Below, piece after piece: positions 44,910 through 54,188 of a DNA stretch of 64,000 nt (its first letter is position 1; the number at the start of each line of letters is the position of its first letter). Source of the DNA: CAZBDV01 sp964490765 (GTDB lineage: Bacteria; Cloacimonadota; Cloacimonadia; Cloacimonadales; JAJBBL01); assembly GCA_964490765.1 (NCBI GenBank), contig CAZBDV010000002.1, positions 1 through 64,000 of the forward strand, in the 5' to 3' direction. The position numbers and the translations under genes are program-made. The notes beneath the pieces were generated by a model. The model was not told the DNA's origin. It did no database searches and was given only the letters and a program-made list of their open reading frames with translations.

Positions 44910-46235
44910 ATGAATCTGGCAGTCATTGGTAGTGGCTATGTCGGTTTAGTGACTGGAACATGTTTCGCTGAAATGGGTAGTAATGTAATCTGTGTCGATA
45001 ATGATGAAGAGAAGATCAGAATACTCAAACAGGGGAAGATACCAATCTATGAACCCGGCCTGGAAGAGATGCTTGTCCGTAACAGTAAAGAGGGAAGATT
45101 AACCTTTACTACGAATTTGAAGGATGCAGTGGAAAGGTCGCTCCTATGCTTTATTGCTGTAGGGACACCTCCAGATGAAGACGGGTCTGCTGATCTCTCT
45201 CATGTTCTTTCAGTAGCCAGGGATATCGCCCATTACATGAATGACTATAAGATAGTGATCGATAAATCAACTGTTCCTGTTGGGACTGCCGACCTGGTCA
45301 GAGAGGAAATGACTGAAGTACTCAAAGAGCGTCGGGTAAATCTTGAATTCGATGTCGTTTCCAATCCCGAATTCCTCAAAGAGGGGAATGCTCTGGATGA
45401 CTTTATGAAGCCGGACAGAATAGTCGTCGGGACTGATAACATTCGTGTAGCTGAGCTGATGAAAGTTCTCTATGCTCCATTCAACCGGACTAATGACCGG
45501 GTTCTGATTATGTCGATCAGGTCAGCGGAAATGACTAAATATGCCGCTAATGCTATGCTGGCAACAAAGATATCTTTTATTAACGAAATTGCCCGACTCT
45601 GTGAATTAACCGGAGCAGATATCTCTGAAGTAAGACAGGGTATTGGCTCTGACAGCCGGATAGGTTACAAATTCATCTATCCAGGAGTGGGATATGGTGG
45701 CAGTTGCTTCCCCAAAGATGTAAAAGCCTTGATAAAGATCGGTAAGAATAACAATCTTGACCTGAAGATCCTGCAGTCAGTTGAGGATGTTAACGAAAGA
45801 CAGAAAATGATCCTTGTCGATAAAGTTAAGCAGCATTTCGGAGAAGATCTACACGGTAAGACCTTTGCCATCTGGGGACTTGCATTCAAGCCCCAGACAG
45901 ACGATATGCGAGAAGCCCCTTCCCGGGTAATCATCGAAGCTCTAATCGAATCCGGTGCTAGAGTAAATGCCTATGATCCCATAGCTTTAGAAGAAGCAAA
46001 AAAGGTATTCCACGGAAAAGAGGGGATAGAATACTACACAGATGATTATGAGGTCTTGAAAAATGCAGATGCCCTGCTCCTGGTTACGGAATGGCATCAA
46101 TTCCGTTATCCCGATTTTGCTAAGATTAAACTCCTGTTAAAGGATCCTGTTATTTTCGACGGTAGAAATCAATATGATCCTTTGAATATGAAGGAGTTAG
46201 GTTTCACATATTATTCAATAGGAAGAAAGAAGTAG
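44910..46235 (+). CDS. ugd: UDP-glucose 6-dehydrogenase
   Basis: A 441-residue enzyme that converts UDP-glucose to UDP-glucuronate with two NAD. NAD site VIGSGYVGLVTGTCFAEMG at the N terminus; VDNDEEKIRILKQGKIPIYEPGLEE is typical of UGD; catalytic cysteine in GVGYGGSCFPKDVKALI near 258; C-terminal domain FAIWGLAFKPQTDDMREAPS. I chose the ATG at 44910 after GGAGG; an in-frame TTG lies one codon upstream. With the dehydrogenase at 40880 the window encodes two UDP-uronate routes. UDP-glucuronate may serve exopolysaccharide or lipid A-region modification. Confidence 0.94.
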   Translation: MNLAVIGSGYVGLVTGTCFAEMGSNVICVDNDEEKIRILKQGKIPIYEPGLEEMLVRNSKEGRLTFTTNLKDAVERSLLCFIAVGTPPDEDGSADLSHVLSVARDIAHYMNDYKIVIDKSTVPVGTADLVREEMTEVLKERRVNLEFDVVSNPEFLKEGNALDDFMKPDRIVVGTDNIRVAELMKVLYAPFNRTNDRVLIMSIRSAEMTKYAANAMLATKISFINEIARLCELTGADISEVRQGIGSDSRIGYKFIYPGVGYGGSCFPKDVKALIKIGKNNNLDLKILQSVEDVNERQKMILVDKVKQHFGEDLHGKTFAIWGLAFKPQTDDMREAPSRVIIEALIESGARVNAYDPIALEEAKKVFHGKEGIEYYTDDYEVLKNADALLLVTEWHQFRYPDFAKIKLLLKDPVIFDGRNQYDPLNMKELGFTYYSIGRKK

Positions 46236-46336
46236 TACTTTCAGGGTTTTAAAGAATTACTTGACACGAAGAACAGTATTTAGCAATTCATTACAAATGA
46301 TCGACTGATAATTATCCAGTTAAGACAGGAGTAACT

Positions 46337-46726
46337 ATGACTGTAATCTTATCGATGAAGACGTTCCAGAAACTTGAAGAGAAACTCGGGACTGATGCAG
46401 CTAAACAAGTCTATGAATTGGCTGAAGCGATTTATGAAGAACTGGAAAGGAAATATGATTCCAAGTTTGACCAGTATCAGTTATCAATTAACGACCCAGA
46501 ACAAGATGACATTGTCAGAAAACCTGAGATAAGAGCCCTAAGAAAAGAACTGATAGCAGCAATCAACAACTTCAAAGAAGAGCAAAACCATGCGGTCACT
46601 GCCACACTAAACAAATTCAAGAAATCGATCAGTAAGGTTACATTTTTCCTTTTTATCAATCTGATTTTCACTCTCCTCATTATTCTTTATCTGGTCAAAC
46701 CAATTATATTGAATGGCGGCTGGTGA
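46337..46726 (+). CDS. Small coiled-coil, C-terminally anchored protein
   Basis: A 129-residue protein of unknown function. Residues 8-95 are strongly helical and charged with coiled-coil character (MKTFQKLEEKLGTDAAKQVY, EIRALRKELIAAINNFKEEQ), and residues 101-122 are a single hydrophobic segment (VTFFLFINLIFTLLIILYLV) ending in a short tail, so it is probably tail-anchored with its helices in the cytosol. The pattern recalls the DUF1640/MCUR1-type coiled-coil membrane proteins, but I would not assign it. AGGAGT precedes the ATG. Its end overlaps the tadA start by 14 bases. Confidence 0.75.
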   Translation: MTVILSMKTFQKLEEKLGTDAAKQVYELAEAIYEELERKYDSKFDQYQLSINDPEQDDIVRKPEIRALRKELIAAINNFKEEQNHAVTATLNKFKKSISKVTFFLFINLIFTLLIILYLVKPIILNGGW

Positions 46727-47165
46727 TAATCAGTACTGGATGAAGTTTGCCCTGCAGGAGGCAGAAAAAGCACTGGAGGAAGATGAGATTCCAGTGGGTG
46801 CTGTTCTGGTTAAAGATGGCAATCTAATCATTAGCAACCATAATAGAACAAGGCAGAATAATAACCCTACAGCTCATGCAGAGAAGCTCGTTATCGAAGA
46901 GATTATTAGGAAACGAGAAAAGTTTCTTTACGATTATACACTCTTTGTCACACTGGAACCATGCTCCATGTGTGCTGGTATGCTGATTCTCTCTAAGCTT
47001 GGCAGCCTGGTTTACGGTGCAAGAGATCTTAAATCAGGAGCTGTCGGATCACTCTATAATATTCCTTCAGATAAACAACTAAATCATAATATTGAAGTTG
47101 TCAGTGGTGTTTTGTCACAGGAGTGTGGAGAACTGCTGAAACGATTCTTTCAATCAAAACGTTAG
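46713..47165 (+). CDS. tadA: tRNA-specific adenosine deaminase
   Basis: A 150-residue zinc deaminase that converts A34 to inosine in tRNA-Arg(ACG), letting it read CGU, CGC and CGA. The zinc and proton-transfer motif is HAE at 55-57 and PCSMC with C84 and C87. YWMKFALQEAEKALEEDEIPVGAVLV matches the usual start, which supports the ATG at 46713 despite the lack of a ribosome site; it overlaps the upstream gene and is probably read by coupling. The stop codon ends one base before tRNA-Ser(CGA) begins. Confidence 0.94.
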   Translation: MAAGDNQYWMKFALQEAEKALEEDEIPVGAVLVKDGNLIISNHNRTRQNNNPTAHAEKLVIEEIIRKREKFLYDYTLFVTLEPCSMCAGMLILSKLGSLVYGARDLKSGAVGSLYNIPSDKQLNHNIEVVSGVLSQECGELLKRFFQSKR

Positions 47166-47166
47166 C

Positions 47167-47258
47167 GGAGAGTTGCCGGAGCGGTTGAACGGGGCGGTCT
47201 CGAAAACCGTTGAAGGTGGTGACACCTTCCCAGGGTTCGAATCCCTGACTCTCCGCCA
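47167..47258 (+). tRNA. tRNA-Ser (anticodon CGA)
   Basis: A 92-base class II tRNA with encoded CCA. The acceptor stem GGAGAGT (47167-47173) pairs with ACTCTCC (47248-47254), followed by discriminator G and CCA. The anticodon loop CTCGAAA gives CGA, which reads UCG. A long variable arm (GAAGGTGGTGACACCTTC) and the T arm GGGTTCGAATCCC are present. It starts one base after the tadA stop, so it is probably cut from the tadA transcript. Six T follow the CCA (47259-47264). Confidence 0.97.
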
Positions 47259-47323
47259 TTTTTTCAACTGAACGATTCTCTGGTTAGTTAATGGGCTGGA
47301 ATAATTGTGAATCTGATAGAAAG

Positions 47324-47353
47324 AACAGGGGTAATCACAAGATTACCCCTGTT
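47324..47353. terminator. Bidirectional hairpin between tRNA-Ser and slipin gene
   Basis: A perfect 13-base stem (47324-47336 with 47341-47353) closes the loop ACAA. It lies between converging transcripts, where a bidirectional terminator is expected. No long T-run follows on either side, so termination strength is uncertain. Confidence 0.65.
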
Positions 47354-47403
47354 GTTAAGAGTCGAATTAACAGGATATTATAATCAAAACCTGTTGATAG
47401 TAT

Positions 47404-48159
47404 TTAGTCTTTCTTTTTAGGATCGGGGAAGAGATTTCTCAACTCGATCGGGAAAGGAAATACTATTGTTGAGCCACCCCGGCTGGCAATCTCTGTCAGT
47501 GTTCTCAGGGTTCTGACAAAGAGTGCACCCTCTTCTGCAGACAGAATTTTAGCCGCTTGTGAAAGCTTTTCAGCAGCCTGTTTTTCACCCTCAGCCTGAA
47601 CAATAATAGCCCTTCTCTCTCTCTCAGCGGTTGCCTGTCGCGATATTGCCTTCTGCAAACCTTCCGGGATACCGACATCCTTAATCTCGACTGCCGTAAC
47701 TTTGATACCCCAGGGGTCGGTAGCATCGTCGAGTATCTTCTGAATATGAACGTTTAACTTGTCACGTTCTGAGAGTATCTCATCTAGATCAGCCTGACCT
47801 GCAACACTTCTCAGAGTAGTCTGGGCTAACTGCGCTGTTGCATAACGATAGTTTTCAACATTTACTACTGCCTTACTCGGATCGACAACACGATAGTAAA
47901 CAACAGCATTTACGCTCCCGGTGACATTATCTTTTGTTATAACCTCCTGAGTAGGAACATCGAGTGTTACAATGCGTAATGGGATACGGATAACCCTGTC
48001 GATAATCGGAATAATGAATACTAAACCAGGTCCTTTCACTTTTGTTAAGCGACCGAGGCGAAATATAACCAGCCTCTCATACTCGCGAACGATTCTTATT
48101 GCCGCCAGAATAAAGATAACGACAATTACAACAATAGGGTACAATAGTTGCTCAAACAT
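47404..48159 (-). CDS. Slipin (stomatin/prohibitin-like SPFH membrane protein)
   Basis: A 251-residue protein. Residues 5-24 are a membrane segment (LLYPIVVIVVIFILAAIRI), then the SPFH domain: REYERLVIFRLGRLTKVKGPGL, RIVTLDVPTQEVITKDNVT, NVENYRYATAQLAQTTLRS. The C-terminal helix has QATAERERRAIIVQAEGEKQ. Slipins form membrane microdomain oligomers and pair with NfeD-type proteases. The NfeD gene is directly upstream with a three-base gap, and AAGGAG lies before the ATG. This is the second SPFH locus within 5 kb, on the opposite strand from hflKC. Confidence 0.92.
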   Translation of the reverse strand: MFEQLLYPIVVIVVIFILAAIRIVREYERLVIFRLGRLTKVKGPGLVFIIPIIDRVIRIPLRIVTLDVPTQEVITKDNVTGSVNAVVYYRVVDPSKAVVNVENYRYATAQLAQTTLRSVAGQADLDEILSERDKLNVHIQKILDDATDPWGIKVTAVEIKDVGIPEGLQKAISRQATAERERRAIIVQAEGEKQAAEKLSQAAKILSAEEGALFVRTLRTLTEIASRGGSTIVFPFPIELRNLFPDPKKKD

Positions 48160-48162
48160 ATC

Positions 48163-49458
48163 TTACTCTCCTTTTACTTCTTTCGGTTTAACTATGAGTT
48201 TGAAAGATTCTTCCTTGATTACTTCAACTTCTTGACCGAGAGGTATGGTAGTACCATCGAAACTCTTAGCACTCCATAACTCCCCTTTGGATTTTATCAT
48301 ACCTATCGGTGCCAGTTCCTCTACTACAACCCCTGTGTTGGGTATTGTCAGGTTGGTAGATTCTGACATCGGGTGCCTATGGGAGTAGATTATTCGCTGG
48401 ATAACGAATATGAGTATGATAGCAATACCAATAATAATACCGATGACTGTGCGGATAAAGGCACCATACCAGTCAAAGCCCATCAAAGGCTCGTGTGGTA
48501 ATAGTAATGCTCCTATTAATAGTGAGATAATACCTCCTATTCCGAGAATACCAAATCCCGAAGTAAAAATCTCTCCGGTAATGAGACCAAAACCGATTAT
48601 TATGAGAATGATTCCGGTTGTATTAGTATCGAACAAACCGATGCCGTATATACCGATAATAAGGAGTATAGCTCCCAGGACTTCCGGAACGAAGGTACCT
48701 GGTGTACTGAGCCCGAAATAAATACCCATCAGTCCGAGCATCAGCAGAAGGAATGCGATCTGAGGGTTACTCACAGATTTCTGTACTCTCTCTCTCAGGC
48801 TCATCTCCCGATAGATGATTTGAGAATCAGCAGTCTCTAACTCTATACTCTGGCCATGTTTTTCGATGATAGTCCCATGCATCTGCAGAAGGAGGTTTTC
48901 CAGATCGGTAGCGATATAGTCAATCAATCCTTCCTGTAAACTTTCATTGGCTGTCAGTGTCAGGTTGTCCATGACAAAACCTGTAGCAATGTCTTCAGGA
49001 CGATTATTCTGCTCTGCCAGGCTGCGGGCATGATTGGCCAGAAATGTTTGAGTTTTATCAGCAGCTTCCTGTACTCCACCAGAAGTAATCGAGAGCGGTT
49101 GTGCTGCCCCAACAGTTGTTCCAGGTGACATTGCAGCAATATCACCTGCCAGAAGAATAAAGGCTCCAGCAGATGCAGCAATAGCTCCGGAAGGTGTAAC
49201 GAAAACAACCACCGGGATTGAAGTATTAAGAATAGCCTCGTTTATTTTAAATGTTACATCAACCAGTCCACCCTGGGTGTTCAATCTTATGACTAGCAGA
49301 TCAGTCTCGCTGGTAGCAGCTTTTTCTAATTCCCGTTCCAGGTATGAAAGTTGACCTGCAGTGATCATGCCCTCAATGTCAACCACCGAAACAACTGTGC
49401 CGAATAGTGGCAGGGAGCACAGAATAAGAATGGTTAGTAACGTGATAATTCTGCCCAT
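48163..49458 (-). CDS. NfeD family membrane-bound serine protease (ClpP class)
   Basis: A 431-residue protein. Residues 1-19 are a signal peptide. Residues 22-225 are a ClpP-like serine protease domain with the nucleophile in SGAIAASAGAFILLAG near 96 and the general-base lysine in AADKTQ near 138. Residues 235-355 contain four to five membrane segments (IAFLLLMLGLMGIYFGL, GILGIGGIISLLIGALLL), and the end is the OB-fold NfeD domain (NTGVVVEELAPIGMIKSKGE). This is the full-length type that pairs with slipin; family members cleave stomatin-like proteins. It is coupled to the slipin gene. Confidence 0.92.
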   Translation of the reverse strand: MGRIITLLTILILCSLPLFGTVVSVVDIEGMITAGQLSYLERELEKAATSETDLLVIRLNTQGGLVDVTFKINEAILNTSIPVVVFVTPSGAIAASAGAFILLAGDIAAMSPGTTVGAAQPLSITSGGVQEAADKTQTFLANHARSLAEQNNRPEDIATGFVMDNLTLTANESLQEGLIDYIATDLENLLLQMHGTIIEKHGQSIELETADSQIIYREMSLRERVQKSVSNPQIAFLLLMLGLMGIYFGLSTPGTFVPEVLGAILLIIGIYGIGLFDTNTTGIILIIIGFGLITGEIFTSGFGILGIGGIISLLIGALLLPHEPLMGFDWYGAFIRTVIGIIIGIAIILIFVIQRIIYSHRHPMSESTNLTIPNTGVVVEELAPIGMIKSKGELWSAKSFDGTTIPLGQEVEVIKEESFKLIVKPKEVKGE

Positions 49459-49582
49459 AACAACCCCTTGTTTTTTTGTTTGATTACATCAAATATTTAC
49501 TCGAAGTCAGGTCTACATAGAGCAAGTTTCATACCTGATGCTCAGGAGTTTCGATAATCTGATAATCCTGTGATAATAAATT

Positions 49583-51973
49583 TCAACGGTTATTGCACTC
49601 CGAAGCAATGACCTTTTTTATCTCCGAAACATCCGCTTCCATTTCTTCAGCAATGGCTTCAGCACCCCAGCCAAGTTGGTAAAGTTGGACGATCAGTTTA
49701 ACTTTAAGATCTTCAAAGATCATCGTCGAAGGTTGAAGGTCAGGTCCCTTCCCGTCGATTTTCTCTTCACCTTTGCTTGAAACAGGTTTACTCCGCGACT
49801 GGTCTTCTATCTTTCTCTTTTGGTCGTCCCATCTGGTTGTATCAGAGTGAGATTCAATTTTTTCCTTTTTTTTCTCTATGGTAAACTGGTCATTACTACT
49901 TACCGATTCTTCTTTCTCTGGTGCTTTCTGTTCGGATCGATAGTAGTCTGATTCTTCGTCAAGATCCCTGGGTGGTTGATACCCAAAACCCGTTTTTCCT
50001 TCATCAACTGTTTTTTCTTTTTGAGTTTGCTCTGTCTGTTGTGCCTCTTCTACTTCGGAACCTGCTTGTGATGATTTCGATTCCTCGGATACTGGTTTCT
50101 CTTTTTCTTTGGGACTGAGTTCTTCTCTGGTAATACTATCTTTTAACACACCTTCCAGATCTACTGCCTGTTGATCTACAGATTCTTTTGTTTTCTCCGA
50201 TTCAGATGCTGCGGTTTCTTTCTGAGGGAGTTCATCTTTGTTTGTCCCTTCTTGCTCTTCTAATCGGGAGAAAGCCTCTTCTTCCTCAAGGGTGCTCTCT
50301 TCTTCTTTCTCTGCTTTGTTCTCTTCAGGTTTTTCCTGCTTCTGGGGCCAACTACCAAGACCAATTTTTTCATCAGTTTCAGGGCTTTCCAATTCAGATG
50401 GATGTTCTCTGGATGTTTCAGATTCTTCTCTTTCTTCGATCTCCTTATTCAAGTCCTGTTCTGATAAAAATCCCTCTACTCTCTCTAACTCCTCATCGAT
50501 ATCTACTTCTTTACCCTGCATTCCTTGAAGTTTTGATCCCTCATTATCTTTCTGAATTACAGGTGTATCTCTTTCTGGTTCTACTGGTTTTTCATCTCTG
50601 AACTCTCTGGGTTCACTTTTTTTCGAGGTTTCTTCAGGTTTTATATAATCAGCAACTAATTTCTCCTTCTTTTTTATCTCTTTCTCGGTCTCCTGCAATA
50701 TTTCGGCTGCATATTGTGGTGGGATCTGCAAACCTATGGATTTACCAGTATCTTTCTCCGGTTTGGATTCTTTCTTTTGTTCTATAGTCTTGTCAGGTAC
50801 CTCATTTTTACTTATAAATTTGGGTTTCTTTTGCTCACCGAGCTTCTCTGCCTTACTGGTTGGTGGCTGCTTGACCGATGGAGTTTCTGTTTTAACTGGT
50901 TCTGTTCTGGAAGCGGGTTTTATCCGAGAATTCTTTATTCTTCTGTTCCAGAAGACGTTATTGATTAAAACAACTATTATTGCTGTGACCAGAGCTGTCA
51001 GGATGATAATTATATACCAAGGTAGGGGAGAGGTATTTCGGTTAGTCACAGTAGAACTGGCAGGCAAGAGATGCTGCAGCTCTTTATCTCTGGAGAGGTG
51101 TTCATACAGCAGATCGATATTATTAGTCATATGCGAGATAACTGGATCGGTATAATCGATTTTTGCCAGTAAATTTCTGGTTCTGTTAATATCTCCGAAG
51201 GGTGAACTGACAAGTGCCAACAGAAAGGTTTGACGATTCAGATCTTCGGCCTGAAGAAAATAATTGTGGAAGGCAGAGTATGTCTCTTCTATCTCATCAT
51301 TGTAGGAAGGATTAATGACTCCCAGTTTCATAAGCTGTGCTCTTGCCTGTAGATACTCTTCATCACGAAAACTAACTTCTGCATATCTCTCAGCAGCCTT
51401 TCTATCTTCATTACGACTGAGATGAAGCTCACCAAGATAGTAGTTTACTCCAGTAATCTGCGGGCTGGAAGCAGCTATCTCTCGCAAGAGGTTTTCGGCA
51501 CGTCGAAAATCACTCGTAGCATAATAGTATTTGGCAAAAATGAACTTCTCTTCATCGTTTTCCGGAGTGAGTTTATTGTAAATATCCAATACGATCTTAT
51601 TCTCTGGTACTTGAATCTCAAAAGATCTCAGATGAACAGGCTGATGGGTGTGGATAGTGATAGTTGCTCGACCTGCTGCCCCTTCTGAAAGCTGAATTGA
51701 TCTGAGTATCGGACTGTCGAAATTCTGGTTAAGAGCTACGAGCTCATGGATTGCAGCATTATCGATGTGGATAATAATCTGTCGATTCTCACCCCTTTCG
51801 ATAATACGGTATGCTGGACGATTATTAAATGTAAAGACTGTTCTATTGATTAGCTCATAGTCTTTCTGATATATCTCTGTCAGGATCGTGCTTCTCGTAG
51901 AAGATTGTCCGTTTACTGTGACAATTATGAAAACTAAGAGAATCACTATCCAGGCAAATCTAAATCGTTTCAT
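49583..51973 (-). CDS. Membrane protein with AMIN-like/TPR exterior, charged linker and HTH-like tail
   Basis: A 796-residue protein starting at the ATG 51973 (AGGAG seven bases upstream; another ATG is adjacent and the frame opens at 52003 without a ribosome site). Signal peptide FRFAWIVILLVFIIVTVNG. The exterior part has a beta domain like AMIN (RQIIIHIDNAAIHEL, VHLRSFEIQVPENKIVLDIY), then TPR-like helices (AENLLREIAASSPQITGVNY, YYLGELHLSRNEDRKAAERY). A membrane segment near 315-337 (WYIIIILTALVTAIIVVLI) leads to about 400 residues rich in Glu, Lys, Ser and Pro. The last 45 residues form a compact helical unit (LIVQLYQLGWGAEAIAEEM and DVSEIKKVI) like a sigma/HTH recognition helix pair. It may link envelope state to a cytoplasmic partner. 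No name is justified. Confidence 0.8.
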   Translation of the reverse strand: MKRFRFAWIVILLVFIIVTVNGQSSTRSTILTEIYQKDYELINRTVFTFNNRPAYRIIERGENRQIIIHIDNAAIHELVALNQNFDSPILRSIQLSEGAAGRATITIHTHQPVHLRSFEIQVPENKIVLDIYNKLTPENDEEKFIFAKYYYATSDFRRAENLLREIAASSPQITGVNYYLGELHLSRNEDRKAAERYAEVSFRDEEYLQARAQLMKLGVINPSYNDEIEETYSAFHNYFLQAEDLNRQTFLLALVSSPFGDINRTRNLLAKIDYTDPVISHMTNNIDLLYEHLSRDKELQHLLPASSTVTNRNTSPLPWYIIIILTALVTAIIVVLINNVFWNRRIKNSRIKPASRTEPVKTETPSVKQPPTSKAEKLGEQKKPKFISKNEVPDKTIEQKKESKPEKDTGKSIGLQIPPQYAAEILQETEKEIKKKEKLVADYIKPEETSKKSEPREFRDEKPVEPERDTPVIQKDNEGSKLQGMQGKEVDIDEELERVEGFLSEQDLNKEIEEREESETSREHPSELESPETDEKIGLGSWPQKQEKPEENKAEKEEESTLEEEEAFSRLEEQEGTNKDELPQKETAASESEKTKESVDQQAVDLEGVLKDSITREELSPKEKEKPVSEESKSSQAGSEVEEAQQTEQTQKEKTVDEGKTGFGYQPPRDLDEESDYYRSEQKAPEKEESVSSNDQFTIEKKKEKIESHSDTTRWDDQKRKIEDQSRSKPVSSKGEEKIDGKGPDLQPSTMIFEDLKVKLIVQLYQLGWGAEAIAEEMEADVSEIKKVIASECNNR

Positions 51974-52200
51974 CATAGAACTCCTATTCGTTCTTTTGAT
52001 CATTAAATTAAAATAGTTCTATCTTAAATACCTTTAAATTAATACACATATGCGCTCACATCATTCCTTTGATTTACAACCTAATGTTCCTCCAGTTTAT
52101 CTGTCAATAAATAGTTTTTTCTCCTTTGGAGTGCAATATCCAGTCCGATACACTCCTGATAATTTCAGGTGGCCATGTAGTATATCTAGAAGCTCAGGGA

Positions 52201-54000
52201 TCAGCTTTTATCGGCCTTCAATACAGCCAGGAAGGCTTCTTGAGGGACAGCAACTGAACCGATTTCCCGCATCTTTTTCTTACCCTCTTTCTGTTTCTCC
52301 AGGAGTTTTTTCTTTCTCGTGATATCCCCACCGTAACACTTGGCTGTGACATTTTTTCGCATAGCTGTTATCGTGCTACGGGCGATAATTTTAGAGCCAA
52401 TAGCAGCCTGCAGGGCAATTTTAAAAAGGTGTTTAGGTATAACTTCTGCGAGGGTTTCTGTAATACTTTTACTCCAGTTGTATGCCTTATCGTGATGACA
52501 GAGGAAAGACATTGCATCAACTTTTTCTCCGTTGATCAGGATGTCGACTTTTGTAATATCAGATTTACGAAACTCATTGAAAGTGTAGTCGAGAGAAGCA
52601 TACCCTCTGCTAACAGATTTAAGTTTGTCATAGAAGTCAAAAATGATCTCAATCAATGGCATTTCATAGGAGAGTTCTACTCTTTTGGGATCAAGATATT
52701 GCAGGTTCTTCTGAACACCTCGCCTGTCCAGAACGAGTTTCATGACATTACCAATATACTCGTCCGGAACGATGATTTCTACATCCATTATTGGTTCCAG
52801 TATGCTTTCGATATTTGTCGGATCGGGCATATCTGCCGGGTTATAGATAATAACAGGTTTTCCTTTCACCAGATTTATGATAAATTTCACACTCGGAGTA
52901 GTAGAAATTATTGGGACATTAAATTCACGCAACAATCTTTCTTTGAATATTTCGAGGTGTAACATACCCAGGAAACCGCAGCGAAAGCCAAAACCGAGAG
53001 CGAGGGAGTTTTCCGGCTCGAAGACGAGAGATGCATCGTTCAGTTTATATTTGGCGATACTATCCCTCAGGTTTTCATAATCTTCGTTATTGATAGGGAA
53101 AATACCGCTATAGACCATCGGTTTGGGTTCTCTATATCCCGCTAATGCTTTACTGCACGGTTTCTCAGCCAGTGTTATCGTATCACCAACTCTGGCGTCT
53201 GCTACTTCTTTGATGTTAGCGATAATATAGCCTACTTCTCCGGCAGAGAGCCTGTTGCATTTGATCTTTTCCACACCGAGATATCCGAGTTCTTCGATAT
53301 CGAACTCCTTTCCTGTAGCCATCAGTTTGATCCTGTCTCCACGCTGTAATTTACCATCATAGAGTCTTACAAAGACTACGACACCACGATAGCGGTCGTA
53401 TTGAGAATCAAAAATCAGAGCTTTTACTGGCAGTTCAATATCACCTTCTGGAGGGGGGATTATGTCGATGATACCATCGATGAGTTCTCTAATACCTAAT
53501 CCCATCTTAGCACTGACTTTGAAGATATTTTCGGGGTCTACACCCATAATATCTGAGATATCTGTTTCTGTAGTTTCAATATCGGCATTAGGGACATCGA
53601 TCTTATTAATGGCCGGTATGATCTCCAGATTATTGTCCAGGGCGAGGTAAAGATTACTCATCGTCTGAGCCTCAATACCCTGAGAAGCATCAACCAGTAG
53701 AATAGCCCCTTCACAGGAGGCAAGGCTTCTTGAAACTTCGTAGGAGAAATCTACGTGTCCCGGAGTATCTATCAGGTTAAGAATATAGGTTTTATTATCT
53801 CTCTTATAGGTCATTCGGACGGCATGTGATTTTATGGTAATTCCCCTCTCTCTCTCCAGGTCCATATCGTCCAGAATCTGTGCTGCTCGCATGTTGCGAT
53901 CAATTGTTCCTGTTTCTTCTAATAGTCTGTCTGCCAGGGTAGATTTACCATGATCTATATGAGCAATGATGCAGAAATTGCGAATCAGTTCCTGTTGCAT
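52201..54000 (-). CDS. lepA: Elongation factor 4 (back-translocating GTPase)
   Basis: A 599-residue translational GTPase, full length. G1 motif AHIDHGKST at 13-21, RGITIKSHAVRM, G3 DTPGHVDFSYEVSRSLA, G4 NKID, then the EF-G-like domains and the LepA-specific C terminus (YASLDYTFNEFRKSDITKVD, CHHDKAYNWSKSITETL, KKLLEKQKEGKKKMREIGSV). It acts on stalled or mistranslocated ribosomes. AAGGAG lies eight bases before the ATG. It stands between two minus-strand genes with gaps of about 190 bases on each side. Confidence 0.96.
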   Translation of the reverse strand: MQQELIRNFCIIAHIDHGKSTLADRLLEETGTIDRNMRAAQILDDMDLERERGITIKSHAVRMTYKRDNKTYILNLIDTPGHVDFSYEVSRSLASCEGAILLVDASQGIEAQTMSNLYLALDNNLEIIPAINKIDVPNADIETTETDISDIMGVDPENIFKVSAKMGLGIRELIDGIIDIIPPPEGDIELPVKALIFDSQYDRYRGVVVFVRLYDGKLQRGDRIKLMATGKEFDIEELGYLGVEKIKCNRLSAGEVGYIIANIKEVADARVGDTITLAEKPCSKALAGYREPKPMVYSGIFPINNEDYENLRDSIAKYKLNDASLVFEPENSLALGFGFRCGFLGMLHLEIFKERLLREFNVPIISTTPSVKFIINLVKGKPVIIYNPADMPDPTNIESILEPIMDVEIIVPDEYIGNVMKLVLDRRGVQKNLQYLDPKRVELSYEMPLIEIIFDFYDKLKSVSRGYASLDYTFNEFRKSDITKVDILINGEKVDAMSFLCHHDKAYNWSKSITETLAEVIPKHLFKIALQAAIGSKIIARSTITAMRKNVTAKCYGGDITRKKKLLEKQKEGKKKMREIGSVAVPQEAFLAVLKADKS

Positions 54001-54188
54001 ATTTTAATCTCCTTATTGCTTACCCAGTTTTCTCACAATATATAATTGTCCAGTATCTTTTATCTGATCGGCTCTTTAAAAGATCAGAAAAGGGAAACAA
54101 TTTTATACAGGATATTATATCTTACGGTTAACTTTTATGTTTGCCCGATGATATGACTATCTGAACAAGTATATGTGTCTTGAGATGA

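Noticed and set aside
46261..46290. Promoter from the TTGACA at 46261 before the coiled-coil gene
   Set aside because: The -10 position reads CAATTC-like sequence, too poor to support it.
50188..50601. 137-codon plus-strand frame opposite the charged membrane protein
   Set aside because: It is the antisense shadow of the Glu/Lys/Ser-rich coding region, which yields Leu/Phe/Ser-rich text on the other strand. No start signal.
54057..54092. Hairpin between lepA and the C25 gene
   Set aside because: The 7-base stem (54063-54069 / 54082-54088) has a 12-base loop and no T-run; too weak to list as a terminator.
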